64,000 bases of DNA, taken from Thalassospira tepidiphila MCCC 1A03514 (GTDB taxonomy: Bacteria; Pseudomonadota; Alphaproteobacteria; Rhodospirillales; Thalassospiraceae). The stretch is taken from positions 1-64,000 of the forward strand of contig NZ_JPVZ01000010.1 in the NCBI RefSeq assembly GCF_001662875.1, read 5' to 3'. Under the pieces are notes generated by a model, which saw only the letters and a program-made list of their open reading frames with translations, was not told the DNA's origin and did no database searches. Below, piece by piece: positions 7,197 to 16,354 of this stretch (position 1 is the stretch's first letter; each line of letters opens with the position of its first letter). The position numbers were made by a program, and so were the translations under genes.

Positions 7197-9407
7197 ATGA
7201 AACCGGCAATCAAAACAATGGCATGTTTTGCGATCTGGCTGTTTGCAATCTGGTTTGCCTTGCCCATCCCGCCCACAGCAGCACAGATGGCGGCCGTTAC
7301 CGCCCTAAGTGGCTCAGAGGGCGGATCAGAAGACGGATCAGAACCCGCCACAGAACTTCCCGAAGACGGCGTGATTGCCGAAACCTTCAGCTATTATGGC
7401 TTCCTTGAAGAAGGTGTCACCCGCACCCAGGCCCGCATCGCCGAAACCATGTCCGGCCTTGATGCCTTTCCGGCAGAACTCGATGCCACACGCGCCTTGC
7501 TGTCGACCGATTTTGGCCAGACCGGCCTGATGCGCATTTTGCTGTTTACCGTCATTTTCGTTGGTGTCGGTATCCTGGCCGAGGTGATCTATCGCCGTCT
7601 TTCGGCACCGGCATGTGCCTATCTTGAATCGCAAAGCCCCCGGAAGTTTTCGGAACGCCTTAAACACATGGTCGGGCTTTGTGTGCTTTCGCTGTTTTCG
7701 CTACTTGTCTTTGCCATCGGATCGCTTGGCGCGTTTATGATGTTTGACTGGCCGCCCATCATGAAATCGGCTGTGATGTCACTTCTGATGGCGTTCTTTG
7801 CCCTGCGTGTCCTGATCATCGTGCTGCAATTCCTGTTTGCGCCCAAGGCCGAAGGCCTTCGCATGATCAATGTCGATCCACAGGCCGCCACCGTGCTGAC
7901 CAAACGCCTGACCTGGGCGGCCGGGATATCATTGTTTGCCTTTGCCTTGGCCAATGTGTTTGGTGCCGCGCCGACCATGGTTGCGGGGGATATCATCCTG
8001 TTTGATGCGGCTGTGGTGATTTCAGTTGTCGCCTTCTGCGCGGTCACGCTTTCAATTGGCCGGTTCTTTGCCAGCCACGCGGCAAGTGCCGAGGTCGAGA
8101 AAATGGCCCTGCCAACATCGATTGCCCGTTTGTGGCCGATGATTGTCTGTGGCTGGTTCATTCTGGTGGGCGGGGTGGCAATCATTGGCGCCGAACGCAT
8201 CCTTAAGGCACTGCTTGCCATCGGGCTTGCCTGTTTGTTTGACGTTGTGTTTCGCAACATCATCGAAAGCCAGCATCGCAAGAAACTGCAAGTGGCCGAA
8301 CAGGAAGCCGCCGAACACAATGCCAGGGCAGAGGCGGCGGCCCATGAACATGACGAAGTGTTTGAACCGGTAAAGCCCAAGGCCCCTGTTTTTACCAAGG
8401 TGCTTAAACGCGGTGTGCGGCTTCTGGCACTGGTGTTTGTGCTGGCAAGTATCTGGCGCATCTGGGGCTTTGACCGGTTAGCACAGGCCGATGATGCCGG
8501 GATCATTGCCCGGATCATTGATAGCTCGACCGAAATCATCATGATTCTTCTGATCGCTGATCTGATCTGGTCGCTGATCAAGACGTTCCTTGATGAACGC
8601 ATGAGCGCGTCAGCAACGGGCAATGCCGGCGATGAAGGCGGTGGCACCGGGCTTTCGCGGGTCGAAACCCTTTTGCCGCTTTTGAAAAACTTTGCGCTGA
8701 CCGTGATTGTCATCATGGTCGCCATGGTGACCCTGTCCTCATTGGGCGTTGATATCGGGCCACTGATTGCCGGTGCCGGTGTTGTCGGCCTTGCCCTTGG
8801 TTTTGGCAGTCAGGCGCTGGTGCGCGATGTGGTGGCGGGTGTGTTCTTCCTGCTTGATGATGCATTTCGGCTTGGCGAATATATCGAAGTCGACAATCTG
8901 CGTGGCCGGGTTGAAAACATCTCGATCCGGTCCATGCAACTGCGCCATCACCGTGGCCCGCTTCAGACCGTCCCGTTTGGCGAGATCAAATCCATCGTCA
9001 ACCACAGCCGCGATTGGGTGATCGTCAAACTGGAATTCCGTGTGCCGTTTGAAACCGACGTCAACAAGATCAAGAAACTGGTCAAGAAACTGGCGGCAGA
9101 ACTTCTGGAAGATCCGCTGATTGGCGACAGCTTCATCGAACCGCTGAAATCCCAGGGCGTGCGCCGGATGGAAGAATTCAACATGGTGATTGGGCTGAAA
9201 TACACCTCAAAACCCGGCGAACAATTCACCATCCGCAAAACCGTTTATCAGCGGGTTCTGGCGATGTTCAAGGAAAATGGCATCCAGATGGCCTCGCGCA
9301 ACGTCAAGGTCGATGTGCCGCCAGATGCCACACCTGAACAAAAACAGGAAGCGGTTGCCGCCGCCGCCCAACAGGCGTCCGAGCAACTGAACAAACCGCC
9401 CGCCTGA
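7197..9407 (+). CDS. Large mechanosensitive channel of the MscS family
   Basis: A 736-residue multipass membrane protein: a signal-like N-terminal segment, a variable extracytoplasmic domain (~30-110), about eight to ten transmembrane segments, a charged loop around residues 360-395, then the conserved MscS core. The pore helix GPLIAGAGVVGLALGFGSQA with alternating Gly/Ala leads into LVRDVVAGVFFLLDDAFRLG and the cytoplasmic beta domain. MscS channels open under membrane tension to release osmolytes. The size indicates a YbdG/YnaI/MscK-like member rather than the minimal MscS. The C-terminal ~30 residues are Ala/Gln-rich. It converges on rpsD with a shared terminator region. Confidence 0.88.
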   Translation: MKPAIKTMACFAIWLFAIWFALPIPPTAAQMAAVTALSGSEGGSEDGSEPATELPEDGVIAETFSYYGFLEEGVTRTQARIAETMSGLDAFPAELDATRALLSTDFGQTGLMRILLFTVIFVGVGILAEVIYRRLSAPACAYLESQSPRKFSERLKHMVGLCVLSLFSLLVFAIGSLGAFMMFDWPPIMKSAVMSLLMAFFALRVLIIVLQFLFAPKAEGLRMINVDPQAATVLTKRLTWAAGISLFAFALANVFGAAPTMVAGDIILFDAAVVISVVAFCAVTLSIGRFFASHAASAEVEKMALPTSIARLWPMIVCGWFILVGGVAIIGAERILKALLAIGLACLFDVVFRNIIESQHRKKLQVAEQEAAEHNARAEAAAHEHDEVFEPVKPKAPVFTKVLKRGVRLLALVFVLASIWRIWGFDRLAQADDAGIIARIIDSSTEIIMILLIADLIWSLIKTFLDERMSASATGNAGDEGGGTGLSRVETLLPLLKNFALTVIVIMVAMVTLSSLGVDIGPLIAGAGVVGLALGFGSQALVRDVVAGVFFLLDDAFRLGEYIEVDNLRGRVENISIRSMQLRHHRGPLQTVPFGEIKSIVNHSRDWVIVKLEFRVPFETDVNKIKKLVKKLAAELLEDPLIGDSFIEPLKSQGVRRMEEFNMVIGLKYTSKPGEQFTIRKTVYQRVLAMFKENGIQMASRNVKVDVPPDATPEQKQEAVAAAAQQASEQLNKPPA

Positions 9408-9430
9408 GGGTGTTATCCAAAACGCAGACA

Positions 9431-9461
9431 AACAAAAACGCCCGCTGTTTCCAGCGGGCGT
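9431..9461 (-). terminator. Terminator of rpsD (shared with the convergent channel gene)
   Basis: A 10-bp perfect stem (9438-9447 with 9452-9461, loop of four). On the minus strand it is followed by TTTTTGTTTG, a good intrinsic terminator for rpsD; on the plus strand only TCTTCG follows. Confidence 0.88.
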
Positions 9462-9494
9462 CTTCGTATCGGTTCGTCGCGAAATCCGTAAGGA

Positions 9495-10112
9495 TTAACG
9501 CGAGTAGAATTCGATGACCAGGTTCGGCTGCATCTGAACCGGGTACGGAATTTCTGCGAATTTCGGAACGCGAACGAAGGTACCTTTGAAGGCCTTCGCG
9601 TCAACGTCGAGATATTCCGGAACGTCACGTTCGTTCAGGTTGGCAGCTTCCATAACCATCGGGATTTCGCGCGAAGCAGGTTTCACTTCGACAACGTCAC
9701 CTTCCTGTACCAGGTAGGACGGGATGGTTACTTTCTTGCCATTAACAAGAATGTGGCCGTGGTTCACGAACTGACGTGCAGCAAACACGGTCGGAACGAA
9801 TTTCATGCGGTAGATAACCGCATCGAGGCGCTGCTCAAGAATACCAACGAGGGTTTCGGAGGTATCACCCGGACGACGGGATGCTTCTTTGTAGTAGCGC
9901 AGGAACTGTTTTTCAGAGATCGAGCCGTAGTAGCCTTTGAGCTGCTGTTTCGCAAACAGCTGGGTACCATAGTCGGTCGGCTTCTTACGGCGGGTTGCGC
10001 CGTGCATGCCCGGTGCATATTCGCGCTTGTTCAGCGGCGATTTTGCACGGCCCCAAAGGTTCACACCAAGGCGGCGGTCAATCTTATGCTTTGCAGCAAT
10101 ACGTTTCGACAT
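9495..10112 (-). CDS. rpsD: 30S ribosomal protein S4
   Basis: A 205-residue S4 protein. It opens with [19 protein letters not shown], contains the S4 RNA-binding domain at ~95-155 ([28 protein letters not shown]) and ends with [10 protein letters not shown], the usual S4 terminus. S4 binds 16S rRNA early in 30S assembly. Here it is monocistronic with its own promoter and terminator, away from the alpha operon found in enterobacteria, as is common in alphaproteobacteria. The start is supported by an AGAGAG ribosome-binding site. Confidence 0.97.
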   Translation of the reverse strand: MSKRIAAKHKIDRRLGVNLWGRAKSPLNKREYAPGMHGATRRKKPTDYGTQLFAKQQLKGYYGSISEKQFLRYYKEASRRPGDTSETLVGILEQRLDAVIYRMKFVPTVFAARQFVNHGHILVNGKKVTIPSYLVQEGDVVEVKPASREIPMVMEAANLNERDVPEYLDVDAKAFKGTFVRVPKFAEIPYPVQMQPNLVIEFYSR

Positions 10113-10234
10113 TTTGTAACTCTCTTTTTTTAAAGATCACTTATTGTCCCGATAGTTTCCAGCGGCCCAAACCTGAGCATGCGGAACGGGGACGAAACCA
10201 CATGTTTCGACCCACTTTCTCGGAAGTGAGGCGC

Positions 10235-10262
10235 AATATAGAGATGATTGATCAAGAGTCAA
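10235..10262 (-). promoter_or_regulatory. Predicted sigma-70 promoter of rpsD
   Basis: On the minus strand TTGACT (10257-10262) and TATATT (10235-10240) are separated by 16 bp, about 120 bp upstream of the rpsD start. Both boxes are close to consensus. Confidence 0.65.
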
Positions 10263-10347
10263 ACATTAATCGCGCCCGCCATCCCGCATGGAAGCCCTGC
10301 ATTTCTGCCGAGTTCCGCTTGAATGGCACCCCACCTGCACCGCACTT

Positions 10348-10551
10348 GGCAATCGGGTGGAAAAAACCAAGGCGATGGGTGGCATGTATGAAATGACCAC
10401 CGCATCGGGTGGCACCATCACCGCTGAAATGAAAGGTGACGATCTTTATGTCGTCGATGACAAAGGCCAGTGGTCACAGATCACCATCGCCAATGTCATG
10501 CAGTCCAACGGCGTGATCCACGTGGTAGATACCGTTCTTTTACCGGGCTGA
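10348..10551 (+). pseudogene. Fasciclin-domain remnant (3' end only)
   Basis: The frame ending at 10551 encodes ~65 residues that match only the C-terminal half of a fasciclin (FAS1) domain: KTKAMGGMYEM, then ITAEMKGDDLYVVDDKGQW and the diagnostic close VMQSNGVIHVVDTVLLPG. A complete domain needs ~130 residues plus a signal peptide; nothing upstream in this frame fits, since the sequence runs into the rpsD promoter. I read it as the tail of a deleted gene encoding an exported adhesion-type protein. A short expressed protein from the ATG at 10375 cannot be excluded. Confidence 0.7.
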
Positions 10552-10657
10552 TTGCGTCCCAACCCGGATGCCCGCAAAAGACAACACCCTGAAATTGGCA
10601 CTCTAATGAACTTGTACTAATATGTACTGAGGTTTGTGCTACGGTAAGGATGACTTA

Positions 10658-11539
10658 ATGACAGATGTAGAAGCTGCGCTCATGAAACTGGCGCTCGCTC
10701 TAAACTCATCTATAAATGAATCTTCTGCATTTTCAATTTGGCTCAGAGACCTTCTGACAAGCGACATATTTTTGACTGGGATATTTACTCTTCTATCAGG
10801 CCTTTCTGGAGCATATTTCGGCGCAAAGCTTCAAAGAGATACGACTGAGAGACACACGCTAAAAAAAGAGCTACTTAGCGAAATACGAACCACTCAAATA
10901 CTGATGTCATTCGCCTTCAACGCCCTAAACAAATCTTGGTCCGTCAAGAGACAAAACATCGCACCTACCCTAAGTCGATACTACCTTGCAAAACAAAGAT
11001 TTCAATGCGAAGTCGCCGCTGGAATTAAGCCCGCTGTTTTCCAAGTAAGCATGGATTCAATTCAAGGAATTAACTTGGAGAGCGAGGCTATTCTGGCGAA
11101 TATCTCTCAAAACATTAACGCCACGCCCCTTCTAGTGGCTTCAGCAGTAGCCACACGACAGTCGGAAGCTGCATTTAACGATACAAACTCAAAAATAAAC
11201 AAGTTCTTTGATAAGTGGTCGGAAAATTTAGAAAGACCGACACCTATGAACTATTTCAGCATCGAGATGCCGGGCAGCCCGAAAGACTCAAGATTTTCAG
11301 ACCTCCAAAGAAATATTGAACTATACACCGATGATTGCGTGTATTTTTCCTATGTGCTGTGTGAGGAAGCACATCAACATCTAAGCAACTTGATAAAAGC
11401 CTACGAGAAGAAATTTGGGAAGGACGACACACCCAAATTAACTACCTACGACGCAAGTGCTATTTCTGAGAGCTACCAATTCCCCGACAAGGCACAGTAC
11501 GAGAAATGGTTTTCTGGCTTTCAGACTGAGCCATATTAG
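10658..11539 (+). CDS. AT-rich orphan membrane-anchored protein
   Basis: A 293-residue protein I do not recognise. I place the start at the ATG at 10658 because AAGGA lies seven bases upstream; a TTG 24 bases earlier is less likely. After ~30 residues comes a hydrophobic segment (LLTSDIFLTGIFTLLSGLSG) and then a mostly helical cytoplasmic-looking region without known motifs. Base composition and codon use (many AAA, TCA, ATA and CTA codons) differ clearly from the neighbours, which points to recent acquisition. It overlaps the convergent trmJ by 4 bp and lies directly after the fasciclin remnant. Confidence 0.7.
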   Translation: MTDVEAALMKLALALNSSINESSAFSIWLRDLLTSDIFLTGIFTLLSGLSGAYFGAKLQRDTTERHTLKKELLSEIRTTQILMSFAFNALNKSWSVKRQNIAPTLSRYYLAKQRFQCEVAAGIKPAVFQVSMDSIQGINLESEAILANISQNINATPLLVASAVATRQSEAAFNDTNSKINKFFDKWSENLERPTPMNYFSIEMPGSPKDSRFSDLQRNIELYTDDCVYFSYVLCEEAHQHLSNLIKAYEKKFGKDDTPKLTTYDASAISESYQFPDKAQYEKWFSGFQTEPY

Positions 11540-12318
11540 TCCTTGGCTTTGAACTTTCCTCCGCGCATGGCAACGATCATCCCGCGCAGCGTCTGGACTT
11601 CCTGATGGGTCAGATTGGCGCGGTTAAAGATGTTGCGAATATTGCGCGCCATGCCGGGGCGTTTTTCCGCCACCCGAAAGAACCCCGACTCATCAAGTTC
11701 GCTTTCAAGATGAAGGAAAAGACGTTCCATATCATCCTTGGTCGCCGGGAAGGTGTCGGCCATCATCAATTGATAGTCAGGCACATCAACGCCCGCCTGC
11801 CACCATTCATAGCCGATCAAAAGAACCGCCTGGGCCAGGTTAAGCGACGTAAAACCGGGATTAAGCGGCACGGTCACCACCGCATCGCCCATGGCAATAT
11901 GTTCGTTGCGAACGCCGGTGCGTTCCGGGCCAAACATCACGCCGACCTTTTCACCACGCCCGATCACAGCGCGCATTTCCGGTGCCAGACCCTTGGGGGT
12001 AAAGACCGGCTTGATGGCATCACGGGTGCGGGCGGTGGTGACGTAAACCCGGTTCAGATCTGCCAGCGCATCTTCTTCGCGCTCAAACACCTTGGTGTTG
12101 TCGATGACGATATCGGCACCCGATGCATTGGCGGTTGCCCGTTCATTTGGCCAACCATCACGCGGCCGCACCAAACGCAAATCCACCAGACCACAATTGA
12201 GCATCGCGCGCGCGGCCTTGCCGATATTATCGCCAAGCTGCGGCTCAATCAGAATGATTACGGGCGGATTGGCAATCCCGCCTGTTTCAGGCTTGGCACT
12301 GCCGATGGGCTCGCTCAT
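11536..12318 (-). CDS. trmJ: tRNA (cytidine/uridine-2'-O-)-methyltransferase TrmJ-type
   Basis: A 260-residue SPOUT methyltransferase of TrmH group 1. It opens the fold with PVIILIEPQLGDNIGKAARA, has the SAM-knot motifs VGVMFGPERTGV and VTVPLNPGFTSLNLAQAV, and carries a C-terminal extension typical of TrmJ. TrmJ methylates the ribose of residue 32 in tRNA anticodon loops. The first ~15 residues are variable. It is followed by a convergent AT-rich orphan gene and has no terminator of its own. Confidence 0.88.
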   Translation of the reverse strand: MSEPIGSAKPETGGIANPPVIILIEPQLGDNIGKAARAMLNCGLVDLRLVRPRDGWPNERATANASGADIVIDNTKVFEREEDALADLNRVYVTTARTRDAIKPVFTPKGLAPEMRAVIGRGEKVGVMFGPERTGVRNEHIAMGDAVVTVPLNPGFTSLNLAQAVLLIGYEWWQAGVDVPDYQLMMADTFPATKDDMERLFLHLESELDESGFFRVAEKRPGMARNIRNIFNRANLTHQEVQTLRGMIVAMRGGKFKAKD

Positions 12319-12450
12319 CGCGGTATTCTCCGGTCGTCAAAGGAAGGCATAGAAGCTGTTTTTCGGGCGTCCCCGTCCATATTGGCGCTTACTTAGCAAA
12401 AGCCAACCGTTCGCGCCAGCCTCCAGATTTAAGTCTCCTTATCCGTCACG

Positions 12451-12481
12451 AAAACAGCCGGACCTTGACATGGCCCGGCTG
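12451..12481 (-). terminator. Terminator of cimA
   Basis: On the minus strand a 10-bp stem CAGCCGGGCC / GGTCCGGCTG (one G-U pair) is followed by TTTTCGTG, 30 bp after the cimA stop. Confidence 0.8.
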
Positions 12482-12511
12482 CATGTATTTGACGGATATC
12501 CGATCACATCA

Positions 12512-14131
12512 TCAGGCGTGCTGGCTGCGCACGCCCGACTTGAACAGTTTATAGGTGATGGAATCGCGAAGCGCGTTATAGGACGCCTCGATAATGTTGG
12601 TCGAAACGCCCACCGTTGCCCAGTTATTGCCTTCGGCGTCGCGGCTTTCGATCATGACGCGGGTCACTGCGCGCGTCCCATCGCCGCGGGTTATGATGCG
12701 GACCTTATAGTCGATAAGTTCGATCTGTTCGACCGCATCGCGGTATTCCGGCACGGTCAAAAGGACCTTACGAAGGGCCGCATCAAGGGCGTTAACCGGG
12801 CCGTTGCCTTCGGCCACCGACATGAACTGATCATCACCGACCACGACCTTGACGGTGGCCTCACTCATGGTGATGACCTGTTCGTCCTGCTCATCAACCC
12901 AGCGGCGTTCGTCAATCACACGGAAAGACGTAACCCGGAAATAACGATCAAGCTCGCCCATGGCCTTGCGCGCCAGCAGTTCAAAGCTGGCCTCGGCCCC
13001 GTCATAGGCATAACCGTCGAACTCACGGCGCTTGACGGTTTCAACCAGTTTGCCGACGGCCTCGGATTTGGGATCAACCTCAACGCCGATCTCGCGGAAA
13101 CGGGCAAGAATGTTCGACCGCCCCGCCTGATCCGAAACAAGGATATGGCGCTGGTTGCCAACCAGATGCGGTTCGATATGTTCGTAGCAGGTCGGGTTCT
13201 TTTCAACCGCTGAAACATGCAAGCCGCCCTTGTGGGCAAAGGCACTGTCGCCGACATAGGCCGCCTGCCGCAGCGGTTCACGGTTCAGCCGCTCATCAAG
13301 GATGTGCGAAATGCGCCGCAGATGGGTCAGCTGGTCATGGGAAATGCCAACGTCATAACCCATTTTCAGCATCAGCGTCGGAATGATCGAAATCAGGTTA
13401 GCATTGCCGCACCGCTCACCCAAACCATTCAGCGTCCCCTGCACTTGCCGCGCACCGGCACGTACGGCGGCCAAAGAGTTCGCAACCGCATTTTCCGTAT
13501 CATTGTGGCAATGAATACCGACATGGCTGCCGGGGATCTGGCGGCAGACATCGGTGACAATGTCAAAAATCTCGTCAGGCAGCGTGCCGCCATTGGTGTC
13601 ACACAAAACAACCCAGCGCGCCCCGGCCTCATAGGCCGACTTGATCGCGGCAAGGGCATAGTCCCGGTTTGCCTTGTAACCATCAAAGAAATGCTCGGCA
13701 TCGAACATGACTTCGGAAACCTTGGTTTTCAGATGGGCAATTGAATCTGAAATCATCGCAAGATTTTCATCAAGCTCGATCCCGAGTGCCTCGGTCACCT
13801 GAAAATCCCAGCTTTTGCCGACCATGCAAACAATCGGTGCATTCTGCGCCAGGCTGGTCAGCCCCGGATCGTTCGACGCCGAACGACCTGCGCGTCGGGT
13901 CATGCCAAAGGCGGTCAGTTTGGAATTCTTGAGTTTGGGCGGATTGGCAAAGAATGCATCATCGGTCGGGTTTGCCCCCGGCCAGCCGCCTTCAATATAG
14001 TCAATCGACAGTTCGTCCAGTGCCTTGGCAATCGCGGTCTTGTCCGCGGCCGAAAAATCCACGCCCTGGGTCTGTTGCCCATCGCGCAAGGTACTGTCAT
14101 AGAGATAGACGCGCTTGTCTGACATTTTCAT
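12512..14131 (-). CDS. cimA: (R)-citramalate synthase
   Basis: A 539-residue member of the isopropylmalate/homocitrate synthase family. The start VYLYDSTLRDGQQTQGVDFS holds the catalytic Arg-Asp-Gly-Gln signature of the CimA branch; HCHNDTENAVANSLAAV contains the metal-binding His-x-His; GLGERCGNANL follows; the last ~130 residues form the allosteric LeuA-type dimer domain. CimA condenses pyruvate and acetyl-CoA to citramalate, feeding isoleucine synthesis without threonine deaminase. The length and TQG variant favour citramalate over 2-isopropylmalate synthase. It is monocistronic with its own terminator. Confidence 0.9.
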   Translation of the reverse strand: MKMSDKRVYLYDSTLRDGQQTQGVDFSAADKTAIAKALDELSIDYIEGGWPGANPTDDAFFANPPKLKNSKLTAFGMTRRAGRSASNDPGLTSLAQNAPIVCMVGKSWDFQVTEALGIELDENLAMISDSIAHLKTKVSEVMFDAEHFFDGYKANRDYALAAIKSAYEAGARWVVLCDTNGGTLPDEIFDIVTDVCRQIPGSHVGIHCHNDTENAVANSLAAVRAGARQVQGTLNGLGERCGNANLISIIPTLMLKMGYDVGISHDQLTHLRRISHILDERLNREPLRQAAYVGDSAFAHKGGLHVSAVEKNPTCYEHIEPHLVGNQRHILVSDQAGRSNILARFREIGVEVDPKSEAVGKLVETVKRREFDGYAYDGAEASFELLARKAMGELDRYFRVTSFRVIDERRWVDEQDEQVITMSEATVKVVVGDDQFMSVAEGNGPVNALDAALRKVLLTVPEYRDAVEQIELIDYKVRIITRGDGTRAVTRVMIESRDAEGNNWATVGVSTNIIEASYNALRDSITYKLFKSGVRSQHA

Positions 14132-14463
14132 TCCAACTGATCGATCGTCTCGGGTGCCGCGGCCGTTTTTTGGCCGCCGCTATTCTGTTCGCAAGGCTCA
14201 TGATTTCATGTCCTTTGCGGGTCTGGCAAATTGCCGCAAAACAGACAGCAGCGCAACAGCATTACTCAAATTGCCATCCCGACGACAATTTCTGCTCTAT
14301 TTCAACAAATTACCCATCTTTAGGATAGCTGACCTGTCCCCTTGAATGGTTGCAACCACCACTATGCGATGATTACCTTTATCCTAGGTTGTAGTACGCT
14401 TGATCAAAACCCTGCACATGTAGAACAAAGCTAATGATCGCGCGACGTCCAAGGACAATAAAA
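14132..14463. other. Intergenic region upstream of cimA
   Basis: A 332-bp spacer between divergent cimA and a small gene. It contains a GC stem GCGGCC / GGCCGC around a T-rich loop (14159-14177) in the cimA leader and an AT-rich stretch after 14270 that probably holds promoters. No leader peptide rich in Ile/Leu codons is seen. Confidence 0.4.
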
Positions 14464-14712
14464 ATGGCAAATGACGCCCCCACCAGCGTTGATATCATGA
14501 TGCTTGCCGGCCTGACGTGGGAACGTACCGGTCGCAATTGCTGGACTGCATCAGACCGTTTTGCCCGCTACATCATATTCCGTGACATCGATGAACGTTG
14601 GTATGGCGACTGGGAACGGGACGGGGAACTGACCCGTGCGGATTGGTCTTGCCCGATCCTTGAAACATTTGCCGAATACATGGTCGACAACGCCCGACGG
14701 CAATCATCCTGA
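14464..14712 (+). CDS. Hypothetical small protein, 82 aa
   Basis: I do not recognise this protein. The ATG at 14464 is preceded by AAGGA at eight-base spacing and is preferred over an in-frame ATG 30 bases earlier. The product is soluble and Trp-rich, with pairs such as YGDWERDGELTRADWSCP; no known motif is visible. Codon use is similar to neighbouring genes, which supports a real gene. It is isolated between cimA (divergent) and the FrnE-like gene. Confidence 0.6.
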   Translation: MANDAPTSVDIMMLAGLTWERTGRNCWTASDRFARYIIFRDIDERWYGDWERDGELTRADWSCPILETFAEYMVDNARRQSS

Positions 14713-14865
14713 TTATCGGCGGGTAACCACGCCCGCAAAATCAGATACAACTAATAAATCGTCCCTCAAATACGCGTCCGCCCCGGCTTTTCCTTGCGTT
14801 TGACGCCATGTCGATTATGTGTTGGGGTAGCGCAACGTTACATAATCCAAGGCAAGCCTAATCCA

Positions 14866-15561
14866 ATGACCAAAGCCATTCCCATGCAGATCGACATTGT
14901 TTCGGACGTTGTCTGTCCGTGGTGCATCATCGGTTACAAGAACCTTGAAGATGCCATCAGCCGTCTGGACGGCGAAATTGACGTCACCCTGCGCTGGCAC
15001 CCGTTCGAACTGAACCGCGATATGCCGCCCGAGGGCCAGGACCTCTCGGAACATATCAGCGAAAAATACGGCCTGACCGCCGATCAAAGTGCCGATAACC
15101 GCGCCCGCATCACCATGATGGGCGAAAATGTCGGCTTCCCGATCCATTTTGGCTCCGATGCCCGCATCTATAACACCTTTGACGCCCACCGTTTACTGTA
15201 CTGGGCGGGCAAAGAAGGCGAGTACGGCCAGCAGACAGCGCTTAAGCTCAACCTGTTTGCCGCCTACTTCCAGGGCGGTGATAACACCGCCGACCATGGT
15301 GTTTTGAAACGCGCGGTCGAGGAAGTTGGCCTTTCACCGGAACGTGCCGCCGAAATCCTTGCCAGCGACGAATTCGCCAAGGAAGTCCGCGCCGAGGAAG
15401 ACGAATTTGGCGATGCCGGCATCAGTTCGGTACCGACCTATGTGGTCAATGGCAAATTCGCCATTTCCGGCGGCCACCCGCCAGAAGTGTTCGAACAGGC
15501 CCTTTCGGAAATCGCGCGTCAGGGTGATGAAATCCTTGCCGAAGCCCAAAACGACGCCTGA
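14866..15561 (+). CDS. DsbA family oxidoreductase (FrnE-like)
   Basis: A 231-residue thioredoxin-fold protein of the DsbA/FrnE family. The CPWC redox motif (Cys17, Cys20) follows the first strand IDIVSDVV, and the cis-Pro loop is GISSVPTYVVNGKFAISG near the C-terminus. No signal peptide is present, so it acts in the cytoplasm, as FrnE-type thiol oxidoreductases do. An upstream extension of the open frame has no homology, so the ATG at 14866 is chosen. Its exact substrate is unknown. A hairpin terminator follows 28 bp after the stop. Confidence 0.88.
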   Translation: MTKAIPMQIDIVSDVVCPWCIIGYKNLEDAISRLDGEIDVTLRWHPFELNRDMPPEGQDLSEHISEKYGLTADQSADNRARITMMGENVGFPIHFGSDARIYNTFDAHRLLYWAGKEGEYGQQTALKLNLFAAYFQGGDNTADHGVLKRAVEEVGLSPERAAEILASDEFAKEVRAEEDEFGDAGISSVPTYVVNGKFAISGGHPPEVFEQALSEIARQGDEILAEAQNDA

Positions 15562-15588
15562 TTAGGCCTAAGTGCAGACAGATGAACA

Positions 15589-15613
15589 AAGCCCGGTCCA
15601 TTGGATCGGGCTT
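15589..15613 (+). terminator. Terminator-like hairpin after FrnE-like gene
   Basis: An 11-bp stem AAGCCCGGTCC / GGATCGGGCTT (one G-U pair) with a 3-nt loop, followed by CTTCGTGG. The T-run is weak. Confidence 0.65.
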
Positions 15614-15682
15614 CTTCGTGGCCCTCGACAGAACTCAAATACCGATCTAGGCTGATCTTGCCACCACACAAGGAAACGCCCC

Positions 15683-16339
15683 ATGATCAGCCTTGCCGAG
15701 TTTGGGCAATATCTGCCCGGAATATTGCTGTCTTATGCAGCCCTGCTTGTCGGCCTTATTAGCCCCGGCCCTGCCCTTTTGGGCTTGATGGGGGTGTCGC
15801 TTGATCAGGGCCGTCGCGCTGGTCAACATTTTGCCCTTGGCATCGGAACCGGATCGTTTTCGATCGGACTTCTGACCCTGACGGGGCTGTCGGCTGTTCT
15901 TGCCACCTATGCCGATGCGATGACGGCCATCCGGATTTTTGGCGGACTTTATTTGCTGTGGATGTCCTATCGGGCGTTTCGCACGGCATTTCGCAAACCA
16001 CCCACCACATCAGATATTGCCGACGCCGTTGATACCCGAAAGATATCGGGACGCGGTTATTATTTTCGCGGATTGGGACTTCACCTGACCAATCCCAAGG
16101 CCATCCTGACCTGGATCGCCATCATTTCAATCGGCTTTCACGAAGGCGCCCCGCTTTGGGTTGGTGCGGCGATTGTGATTGGTTGTGGTCTGATTTCAAC
16201 CAGCATTCATTTGCTTTATGCCACCGCCTTCTCCACCGCCCCGGCGATTTCGATTTATCGCCGCGCAGCCGGATGGATCAACGGGTTGCTTGGTGTGTTC
16301 TTTGCCGCCGTCGGGCTGCGGTTGTTGTTCAACCGCTAA
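15683..16339 (+). CDS. LysE/RhtB family exporter
   Basis: A 218-residue inner-membrane protein with five to six hydrophobic helices, matching the LysE/RhtB amino-acid exporter family. The early motif LVGLISPGPALLGLMGVSLD contains the SPGP hallmark, and FRGLGLHLTNPKAILTWIA holds the second signature N-P-K. Members export amino acids or related solutes; the substrate is not predictable here. It ends 15 bp before the convergent MFS gene. Confidence 0.88.
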   Translation: MISLAEFGQYLPGILLSYAALLVGLISPGPALLGLMGVSLDQGRRAGQHFALGIGTGSFSIGLLTLTGLSAVLATYADAMTAIRIFGGLYLLWMSYRAFRTAFRKPPTTSDIADAVDTRKISGRGYYFRGLGLHLTNPKAILTWIAIISIGFHEGAPLWVGAAIVIGCGLISTSIHLLYATAFSTAPAISIYRRAAGWINGLLGVFFAAVGLRLLFNR

Positions 16340-16354
16340 GCTGTCAGCGAAAAG

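Noticed and set aside
14132-14250. Possible leader-peptide attenuator upstream of cimA
   Set aside because: The short leader frames are not rich in Ile, Leu or Val codons and no terminator with a T-run is seen before cimA.
7145-14325. CCCATCTTTAGG found near 7150 and near 14312
   Set aside because: Only 12 bases match and the contexts differ; insufficient for a repeat family.
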